From NCBI RefSeq assembly GCF_001540865.1, contig NC_033622.1:7088460-7152459 (forward strand): 64,000 nt of DNA, in the 5' to 3' direction. Shown here piece by piece: positions 56,411 through 64,000 of this stretch. Made by a program: the position numbers and the translations under genes. Every line of letters begins with the position of its first letter. Positions within the stretch are counted from its first letter, which is position 1. Origin of the DNA: Ananas comosus. Taxonomy: Eukaryota > Streptophyta > Magnoliopsida > Poales > Bromeliaceae. The notes under the pieces are model-generated. The model saw nothing but the letters and a program-made list of their open reading frames with translations. It ran no database searches and was not told where the DNA came from.

Positions 56411-56906
56411 TCACCCCACTATTTCCACAGAGCTGGGACCGAGCATGCCGGCGAGCGACCATGGTAAAGGTATCGCACCCTAGACAGTGGCCACCCGAGT
56501 CGAGTTGTTTTACATTTTGTTAGTAATTTACCTATGATCATCTTTTGTACTTGATGACTAGTGATGTAAAGCAAAGAATGTAAAGTTTGTTTTGAGTTAA
56601 TGTGATGTAAGAAAGAAATGATGAAAAGTATGTAAAGAATTATGAATGTACAAGTCAAGTGACAAGTATGTGATCAAAGTTTGAATCATAGTACATGTTA
56701 AATGTTTCATTTACTATTCTCTCACTCTTGGCTATTGCTTACCCTCATGTAAGCCGTTTGTGTATGTTTCCGCTAGTGCTTTTCTTTATTTGAAAATGTA
56801 CAGGTGATGAGCCTTGGGCGGACAGAAAAAACTCTGTCCGTTCGGCGTCTGTTTGACGTGCCCGAACCGGCCCAAATTGGTATCGGCCTCGGGGCGTGAC
56901 AGATAA

Positions 56907-57766
56907 TAACCATTATCCATTGGAGTGTCAATAGGTTTCAAATTATGCATTCGGAATCGCTCCAAAATTCTTTTAATGTAAGTCTCTTGAGACAAACTTA
57001 AGAATTTTCGAGATCGATCCCTATGGATCTTGACTCCCAATACATAATCCGCTTGTCCCATATCCTTCATCTCAAAAGTAGAGGACAACCACTTCTGTGT
57101 GGTGATAATTAACTTCATATTATTTCCGGCTAACTAGATATCGTCTACATATAGTAAAAGAATAAGAAAACTTTTTTCTTACCTTTTAACGTACACGCAA
57201 TGGTCTTCTTCGATCATCACAAAGCCTATTGAAACAATTGCTCTATGAAAACATTGATACCATTGCCTAGACGATTGTTTCAAGCCGTAAATGGAACGTT
57301 TTAAGCGGCACACTTTGCGCTCTTGTCCTTCGGCCATAAAACCAGGAGGTTGATTCATATAAATCTCCTTGTCTAGTTCCCCATTGAGAAATGCAGTCTT
57401 CACATCCATTTGGAACAATTCCAAATCTAAATGTGCGATGATAGCCAGAATCAAGCGAATTGAGGCAAACCTCACCATTGGGGAGAATATCTCTTCATAG
57501 TCTACTCCCTCCTCTTGGGTGTATCCTTTCGCCACTAGTCGGGCCTTATATCTATCAATTGATCCATCCGCCTTCCGTTTTATTTTAAAAATCCATTTAT
57601 TTCCAATAGCTTTACGTCCAGACGGAAGATCTACTAACACCCACACATTGTTCCTAGCCATAGAACTCATCTCATCCTCCATAACAGCTAGCCATTTATC
57701 ACAAACTGGTGAACTCATAGCTTCAACATAAGAAGCTGGCTCATCAACATCCGTAGAAGCACACAT
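56907..57766 (-). pseudogene. pol: Reverse transcriptase of copia element B, 5' piece
   Basis: From 57766: SSPVCDKWLAVMEDEM, NNVWVLVDLPSGRKAIGNKWIFKIKRK, RLVAKGYTQEEGVDYEE, FQMDVKTAFLNGELDKEIYMNQPPGF and RSIYGLKQSSRQWY. The catalytic YVDD is present (about 57140), but a TAG follows directly (YVDDI-stop-LAGNN). The frame continues in phase from 57118 (FEMKDMGQADYVLGVKI, YIKRILERF, PIDTPMDNGYYL) to the gataa duplication of element A. Confidence 0.88.
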
Positions 57767-58427
57767 GAACGATTCCCCTTCAATCTCAAATCAACGACGG
57801 GGAATACCTCCACATTTACTTCTTCGTAATAATGGACTTTGTGAGCCATGGTCAATTGGCACACTCCCACTGACCATAGGATCGCTCCCACTGTTTTGGG
57901 CTATTTTTTCATGTGGCCTCAGTGCCTCATTCTTGCCTAACAATGGGACATTTCCATTTAGTTCTTGCAACTCATATAGTGCAAGATCCTTTTTAATCTC
58001 ACCAATGTCTGAAAAAATATTCTCAAGAAAATCCACATCGCGCTACTCTATCTCAGTCATTCCTCCATCAGGATGCTTGCCATACATCACATAGCCTTTC
58101 GAGCAATCAGAATATCTAATAAAAATTTATTTATTTGCTCTAGGGCCTAACTTTTCATATTTATGAGAAGTATTATGCACATATCTTGCCGATCCCTATG
58201 GGTATATGGTTTTCAAATTTGCCTTTATACCATGCCATAGCTCATAGGAAGTTGAAGGACTGACTTAGAGGGCACTCGGTTAAGTATATAGGCAGCAGTC
58301 AACAGTGCATCACCCCAAAAACTAATTGGGATTGGCTTGCGCCATCATTGACCTAACCATTTTCAAAAGTGTCCTATTCTAACCTCTCTGCAACACAATT
58401 TTGTTGCGGAGTGCCGGGAACAGTTAA
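57767..58427 (-). pseudogene. pol: Decayed integrase C-terminal region of element B
   Basis: Several frameshifts and stops. Recognisable fragments on the minus strand are a VPG...NKIVLQR-like start near 58400 and a DALLTAAYILNRVPSK-like stretch near 58290, with LWHGIK near 58230. Only fragmentary similarity to the usual copia linker remains. Confidence 0.55.
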
Positions 58428-59673
58428 CTATCTGCTTATTCCCTTTTCCTCACATAGTTTCCTGAACTGCTCTGATAAATACTCTCGTCCTCTATCAGTA
58501 CGTAGAACTTTTAGAGTTCTTTCTGTTTGGTTCTCAACCTCCACTAAGAAGCGTTTGAAATAATCTAAAAACTTCTGAACGGTGAGACAATAGATATACT
58601 GAACTATAACGGGAGTAGTCATCAATGAAAGTGAGGAAATAGTACGCGCCATGACGTGCTCTCATATTCATAGGTCCGCATATGTCTGAATAAACTAGCT
58701 CTAATGGATCAGTTGCTCTACGTGTCTTACCAAAAGGCTTTCTGCAGGCCTTCACTGCTAAACATAGTTCACAAGGAGGTAGACTAAACTTAGCAAGTGA
58801 CCCCAACAGGCCTTCTCTAGCTAGTCGAGCCATTCTTTCTTGTCCAATGTGACCCAATCTCGCATGCCATTTGATAGAATCAAACACAATATCAGAAGAA
58901 ACTAATAAAGTAGAATTATTGTTATTATTAATGAAATCCAAGTCCAAATCTAAGACAAAAAAATCATTCTTTAAACAACCATTACCATAAAAGTCCTTGC
59001 CCAAATAAATAGCTAACTGAGTATCCGTAAATTGAAAAGAAAAACCTAATCTTAGTAATGCTAAAACTGATAATAGATTACATCGGATGTTCGATGCATA
59101 CAGCACATCATGTAATATCAAATAACGACCATTGCGCAATCTAAGTTGGTATGCGCCTATACCAAGGACTTCTTCCTCAGTGTCGTTTTTCATCATGACA
59201 TAATGGCTGCCAGCAGACACCTGATGATAATCCACATATCCTGCTCGATCCCTCGTTACATGCTTTGTTGCTCCTGTGTCTACAATCCAATCAGAGAGAG
59301 CGTGAGCAACAAAAACATGCGAACATACATAAATAAAAGAGTCAGGATTGGGATTTACCTTCTTCGGCTCAGTGCAATCACGAGCAAAGTGTCCCATGTT
59401 TCCACTGTTATAGCATTTCACTTTATTTAAGTTTTTCTTTTCACGCCTGCCTTTGCGATGCTTTTCAATTCCGCCCTCATTTGGCGCGCGGTTCCCAGTC
59501 ATTGCATATTTATTTTCTCTATTTCGGCACTTGTGCTTAGGCCACTTGCCTCTGCGCTGTCCACCGTGGGCAACGAGTGCATTAGCACGGTACGCCTCTC
59601 TACGCTCCACTTCCAACTCAAGAAGTTGAGCTATATCATTGAAGGTCTTAATACCCTCATTGTGAGTCAGCAC
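58428..59673 (-). pseudogene. pol: Gag C-terminus, protease and integrase of element B
   Basis: The open segment 59673-58534 contains a zinc knuckle with one ligand lost (CYNSGNMGHFARDC, where a second cysteine should stand at the fourth position). The protease active site is intact (WIVDTGATKHV). The GAG-pre-integrase HARLGHIGQERM...CELCLAVKA and the integrase core DICGPMNMRARHGAYYFLTFIDDYSRYS follow. A frameshift near 58570 moves the remainder (FKRFLVEVENQTERTLKVLRTDRGREYLS) to another frame, ending near 58428. Confidence 0.85.
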
Positions 59674-60199
59674 AACCTTGATTTGATCCCAAGATGAATC
59701 TGGTAAGGACCTTATAACTGACTAAACCTGTTGTTCGTGAGCTCACAACCGACTGCTTTAAGTTCTCTTATCACAGCAAACATCACCATTAAGTGCTCTG
59801 CCATAGAATGCTTCGGGTCCAACATGTATTGATTGAATTTGAGATCCAAGGCACGAAGCCTTGTGGTCGACGTGCTACCATATTTCACTTTGAGCTGCTC
59901 CAACATATTTTTAGCAGTCTCATAATTCTCAAATTCTTTGGTCAAATCATCATGCATACAGCTCAAATTGTATAGCATGCATTTTGATCTTTCTCAAGCC
60001 ACTCATTATAGGCTTGCAAATTGCGATGGTGCTGCGCAGTCGTGCCTTATTCAGGCCGAACCATACTGTTGGTTAAATGGCTAAGCATCCCTTTCTCATT
60101 TAGGAGATATTGAATTTTTTTATGCCACATGTCATAATTCGTTCCATCAAGCCGATTTTGATTTAATAAATCCGCGATGGAAAAATTTTTGGAAGCCAT
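59674..60199 (-). pseudogene. gag: Gag N-terminal part of copia element B
   Basis: It starts at the ATG at 60197-60199 (MASKNFSIADLLNQNRLDGTNY), a usual copia Gag opening. A frameshift near 60010-60050 is followed by the frame 59978-59712 (LSCMHDDLTKEFENYETAKNMLEQL, RLRALDLKFNQYMLDPKHSMAEHL), which is UBN2-type. Another shift lies near 59700. Confidence 0.8.
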
Positions 60200-60842
60200 A
60201 TATCACTACAATAATGCACATAATTTTAAATTAGGCACAAATATTCACAATATTATTCTCAATTCAATTTGATAATTAAATTTCTCACTGCATTTTCAAA
60301 TCGAAAATTTCGCCTTTAGAAAAGACTAATAATCATCTTATCCAATGCAGATTAAAATAATATATCAAATTAATCAAGAATAAATCCACGTCATAAATTA
60401 ATTAATATGCAATATATTAAATAATAATAATAATAATAATAATTGCATATCATAATATTATATATAAAAGAATGACATGCTTAATTTTCATAACTATTTG
60501 TTAGTCAGGATGTATAAGAGCAAGCAGTTTGAAGCTGAAGTTGTGGGTTCCAATTCCATCGCTGTCAAAATATATACTTATATATATTTTTATTATCTTT
60601 TATAGAAGGCCCTCCTGCGCATGCGAGCCCCCGCAAGCCTGGCATGGGCGCCTGGCATGGGCGGGCCTCTTATACGCAGCCTATTGTGCTATTGAGCTAT
60701 TAATAATTGGACAGGCTGACAGTGTGCTTGCATGCAAGCTTCTTGCCTCAACCCAATCCACGGCTTATTATATTTTAACAATTTAAAAATATATATTCGA
60801 TGTTAAAAAACAAATCATCGAGCGAAAACAAGCACTTTTGAG
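60200..60842 (-). other. Leader of element B with simple repeats and a tRNA-like patch
   Basis: AT-rich, with an (AAT)n tract at 60421-60441. A patch at about 60508-60562 (plus strand: ATAAGAGCAAGCAG ... GTGGGTTCCAATTCC) resembles the box A and box B of a tRNA-derived SINE. It is GC-rich immediately downstream (60605-60665, with GGCATGGGCG repeated). No ORF is convincing. Confidence 0.45.
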
Positions 60843-60854
60843 GCTCTGATACCA
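60843..60854 (-). promoter_or_regulatory. Primer-binding site of element B
   Basis: TGGTATCAGAGC on the minus strand, one base from the LTR. Confidence 0.9.
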
Positions 60855-61684
60855 CTGTTGGATAAAATTAATTAAATACCCAAATAAAACAAGTCGCAAG
60901 AATCACATAGATTTTTACATACCTCTTTTTGATGCGGAATAGTTCTTACTCGTTGCAATCCGGCTACTAGAGTCGATCGCCGCACACTGCTCAAATCCCT
61001 AGGGTTTATAATGGTGCCCTAGAGCGAATCCAAGAGAGAGAATTTTGTGGAGAGATGATTCTTTTTTTTTTTTCGTTTTCTTTCGTGTGTCCTATGTGGC
61101 GAATACCTCATATATTTATAGGCCATAAGGGAAACATTAATTCTAATCATATTCTAACTAAATCTCACATAGATAGAGATTTAAACAGATTAGGGTTTAT
61201 GTCACGCCACCGCCCCGAGACCGTTACCAATTTGGCACGGTTCGGCGCGGCGAACGGACTGCCGAACGGACAGCAATTCCTCTGTCCGCCCAAGGCTGGA
61301 ACAACTAGATTGTGTACAACAAGTTCCCAGGAAACAACTTGAATACATAACACAATCAAACCACAACCACGAGAGCACAAACAGTGCTTAACCACTAAGA
61401 GCAAACAACACATGTAAAGCATACAAGTGATAAAAGAGAGATATACTTAACTATTGATCCATTTAACTTTATACAATTATTACAACTTGTATTCTTTCAA
61501 ACCTATACAATGTATATACAATCCTTTCAACCTCACCCTATACATTCAACTACTCTCAAAATGGTACAGGGTACAACTAATGCATGAGGAAAGTAAACCT
61601 CTACTAATGTCACTAGGGCGCTACGCCCTTGCCGCGATCCTCACAGGGGACGCTCGAACTCGGACCTGCAATATGGTGGAGTGA

Positions 61685-61700
61685 GAACTACGAATAGTTC
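61685..61700 (-). other. Conserved LTR hairpin (inverted solo LTR in B)
   Basis: GAACTA CGAA TAGTTC on the plus strand: a 6-bp stem with a tetraloop-sized loop. Confidence 0.65.
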
Positions 61701-62974
61701 CCAGTGGGTTCGGCCGCCGACTCCGCCGATCTCCCCACTAGGTCTTAAGCAGGCACAGATAGACATGCATCATTCTAGATAGATATATAAAACTGAAAGC
61801 AGTAACCGTAATGAACAGCTATGATCTATCAATGCCTCAATCCAGAATGATGCATGCATGGAACTCATAGTAAGAAGGCTGGCTATCAAGCTACCATGTT
61901 CAACAACAAAGTCATTCATCTGATTACCCAATCTCTCGGCGAACGCAAGGTTCGCTCACAATCTCACGTCTCTAAGTCTCATAGGAGAGGTGGCTAGCTA
62001 TTCACCTACCCCGAGACCGCCTGCGGACACTACACTGGTCCAAGGGCACTACACTGGCCCCCTCGCGTGCCAAACTCCGGAGTGCACTACCTGTGAGGAG
62101 CTACCTCCACAGGTGCAGACAGGCTAAGTGAGCTCGATCCAATCTCGTGAACTGGGACACCCTAACTAACCAGGGGTGATAGCAACATAGTATCTCAACT
62201 ATACTAGTGTTTTCATGCCACTCATGCACTACTTAATGCCACTCGTTCAATGTTTAGGGTTAACTAGATGCCACTCGTTCTCTTGACAAGTTCTTGATAC
62301 ACTAGTTTTCCAGTATACTAGGTTCATCTCTGCATAAACATATTCATCATATATAGGGCGAACTATCTCATGGTATTCAACTCATGCATACTAGGTTTTC
62401 ATTCATGGTATCCACAACCTAAAACATCACTAGCATGCAAGGATATGTACAATCACATTTAACACCCTATAATGCTATATCGCAATATGTAAATGATCAA
62501 CATTAGTACTCAGACATAAAGAGCAGCCCGACCGCTTCGGGATGGCACTCCCCCACCTCTTGGTGATGCCGTAACTCTTCTATTGCGATTCGCCGACGTT
62601 TCGACGCCTCGTTGGCCTTCTAAGCGAGAACGAAGCTCCGAAGGTCTTCTTGGCGATAACTTCGCACCTACTCGACGGATCGACGAACCGTCTTCGCCGA
62701 CGCGTTCAGAGACCTAGCAATTAGGTTTGCGACCCATCAAATTAGATCAAAATCCTAGATTTGCCAAAATCCCAAATCGAAGCCCTAGATCTCGATACTG
62801 GAGAAATCCGCGGTGCGAACTTCGATTTCGAGCTCGAACCTTCTCCCTAGCTTCAATAGGTTCCTTTTGAACCAATTCCAAGCTATAAAACCCTAGCTTC
62901 CAAAATCCGCCATTAAAGGGTTTGAGGTTTACCTTAATACCAAGCTCCAAGCTTGAAGAGGGAGAGAAGAAGAT

Positions 62975-63062
62975 GATCTTCTTCTTCTTCTTAGTCTTCT
63001 CCTTCTCTTTCTCCTTCTTTTCCTTCCTCTCCTTCTTCTTCTTCTCCTTCTCCTTCTTTTCC
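62975..63062 (-). repeat. (TTC)n/(CTT)n tract in the solo LTR leader
   Basis: A purine-rich leader on the minus strand, like those of elements A and J. It produces a phenylalanine/serine-rich false ORF on the plus strand. Confidence 0.8.
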
Positions 63063-63213
63063 TTTCTAGAGAGAGAGAGGGAAAGAGTGAGAGAGAGGAA
63101 GAGAGCAACTGAGAGGGAGAGGGGTCCCCCTAGCCTCTCTTATAAGCCACTTTGCAAATAAAACCCTCAACTTTCCGCTTATTACACAGCCTCTTACTGG
63201 GCATTTTCGCAGT

Positions 63214-63507
63214 GAGGGACCGGTCCCAGGTCGGGGAGACCGGTCCCCGAGAGCTGCACAATTAGGCAGAGGGGATTTCGCGTTCGGGAACCGGTCCTTG
63301 CCTGAGAGACCGGTCCCCGGGAGACCGGTCCTTGTCCGAGAGACCGGTTCCCGAGAGCAACACCTTCGGGACTTAGCCAAATTTCGGCTTCTCTCGCTGG
63401 GCCAACGTTCGGGAACCGGTCCCTGCCTGCCAGGGACCGGTCTCATCAGAAACCCCCGCAGCCCAGCCCGATGGGACCGGTCCCTCCCTGCCAGGGATCG
63501 GTCCCCA
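63214..63507 (-). repeat. Palindrome array, GGGACCGGTCCC type (inverted solo LTR)
   Basis: Ten units, the largest array in the window. Nine keep CCGGT at the centre; one reads GGGATCGGTCCCC. Confidence 0.85.
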
Positions 63508-63808
63508 AGAGCATTTCTGCTCCAGTGCAGCTTTTGCACTGGTGCTCTCGCGGACACCTCCTCAATGCACCTCATGCATTGCGATCACCTTCGGACTCTC
63601 CGAAGCTCGCACGCTCGACAATCAGTCGATTCTTGACGAAGTCTAATTCTCGGGTTTCGAGAATTCACTTCCCTTACAGTTTATCTGTTAGATTTATTCC
63701 TTATCTCATGTGGACTAGGAATATAACTGATAATTACAAATATTTATTTCTTATCCTATATGGATTAGAAATATTTTAGATAAGTCTCAATGTGGACAAA
63801 TCCTAACA

Positions 63809-64000
63809 TAGTCAATTTGGAATGCTGCACTTGTTTTACTCGTACCTCCTATTATAAATATTATATTATATTCAATGAAATGTGTAGGCAAATAAATACC
63901 CTATACATTCCTTTCAAAAAAAATGGGACTACTACACTTGGGCTTGAAAATGTAACTTTTTAAGGCAAGATCAGGCCCAAGTTGGCAAAATAAACTGGGT
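63809..64000. other. Right flank of element B, no gene seen
   Basis: AT-rich DNA continuing the spacer type seen left of 41764. Confidence 0.4.

Larger units (their letters stand above)
43607..56901 (+). mobile_element. Tekay/Del-type gypsy chromovirus element A
   Basis: LTRs 43607-46057 and 54462-56901, flanked by a perfect 5-bp duplication gataa (43602-43606, 56902-56906). It lies in copia B's reverse-transcriptase gene. The internal part (46058-54461) holds a solo LTR of another family, exactly in the primer site, and a gag-pol with nonsense codons in gag and several frameshifts in pol. Confidence 0.92.
54462..56901 (+). repeat. 3' LTR of element A
   Basis: 2440 bp, ending CTCGGGGCGTGACA. 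It is a close copy of 43607-46057, with differences mostly transitions and a shorter (AAG)n tract. Confidence 0.9.
61200..63678 (-). repeat. Inverted solo LTR in element B's 5' LTR
   Basis: The plus strand reads TGTCACGCCACCGCCCCG... to ...CACTTCCCTTACA, 2479 bp, flanked by gttta (61195-61199, 63679-63683). It is a gypsy LTR type: it carries the end box, the hairpin (61685-61700), a CTTC-rich leader (62975-63062), TATA-like TTATAAGA (63139-63146) and ten GGGACCGGTCCC-type units (63214-63507). Confidence 0.9.
41764..63808 (-). mobile_element. Copia element B, internally deleted, host of a nested stack
   Basis: The 3' LTR is at 41764-42321, a 3' noncoding region at 42332-43386, pol at 43387-43606 and 56902-59700, gag up to 60199, primer site at 60843-60854 and 5' LTR at 60856-63808 (split). 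Removing element A (43607-56901) and the solo LTR (61200-63678) leaves about 6.2 kb. RNase H is missing. Flanks are gggtc (41759-41763) and tagtc (63809-63813), which agree at only the last three bases. Confidence 0.85.
60856..63808 (-). repeat. 5' LTR of copia element B, split by a solo LTR
   Basis: Real LTR sequence is 60856-61199 and 63684-63808, about 469 bp. The difference from the 558-bp 3' LTR is a single deletion just after GATGCGGAAT (60939). Confidence 0.85.

Noticed and set aside
41759..63813. A clean target duplication around copia element B
   Set aside because: gggtc and tagtc agree at only three of five bases; it may have mutated, so I do not claim it.

Overview
The window is nuclear DNA from a seed plant with a repeat-rich genome. 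Everything recognisable is a plant transposable element: Ty1/copia elements with a methionyl-tRNA primer site and GAG-pre-integrase/RVT_2-type pol, chromodomain-bearing Ty3/gypsy elements of the Tekay/Del type with very long LTRs (about 2.4 to 3.3 kb), a CACTA-type DNA element and tRNA-derived SINE-like sequences. No intact host protein gene was found. The long-LTR chromoviruses and SINE style would suit a monocot, but the species cannot be fixed from the sequence.

Left cluster (1-17990). Read from the edge inward, this is a stack of insertions seen from its right-hand side. The end of a gypsy LTR (1-177) sits in the 5' LTR of copia element G (178-7155). G sits in a gypsy LTR H (7156-8241). 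H interrupts the minus-strand copia element E (8242-13961). E interrupts the integrase of gypsy element F (13962-17761). F sits in a minus-strand LTR fragment K (17762-17990). The matching left halves lie outside the window. G has gag but no pol; it carries a separate 467-codon ORF of the plant-transposon-protein type, with what looks like its own promoter and leader intron.

Middle cluster (17991-37370). Gypsy element J (reverse transcriptase 17991-18308, the rest 28379-32776) is split by a full-length relative, element I (18309-28378, with LTRs of equal length and a near-perfect target duplication). J itself lies in the 5' LTR of element C (32777-36254, then primer site and start of gag to 36820). 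That LTR also holds an inverted solo LTR (33138-35688). C is cut at 36821 by an inverted, truncated LTR and a SINE-like element.

Spacer (37514-41763). This is AT-rich DNA without a credible gene. It holds a second SINE-like copy, a 525-bp CACTA-type non-autonomous element with a 3-bp target duplication, and microsatellites.

Right cluster (41764-63808). Minus-strand copia element B has lost RNase H and is split inside its reverse-transcriptase region by gypsy element A (43607-56901, target duplication gataa). A's primer-binding site is split by a 3.3-kb solo LTR (46072-49394, duplication gtatc). B's 5' LTR holds an inverted solo LTR (61200-63678, duplication gttta).

Two shared signals run through these otherwise different elements. 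Ten of the LTRs or LTR fragments, from both copia and gypsy, carry arrays of an ACCGGT-centred palindrome, usually just upstream of the likely TATA box, in two flavours (TGTACCGGTACA and GGGACCGGTCCC). Eleven gypsy LTRs share a small hairpin (GAACTAT...ATAGTTC) whose stem shows compensatory change, just before a possible splice acceptor.
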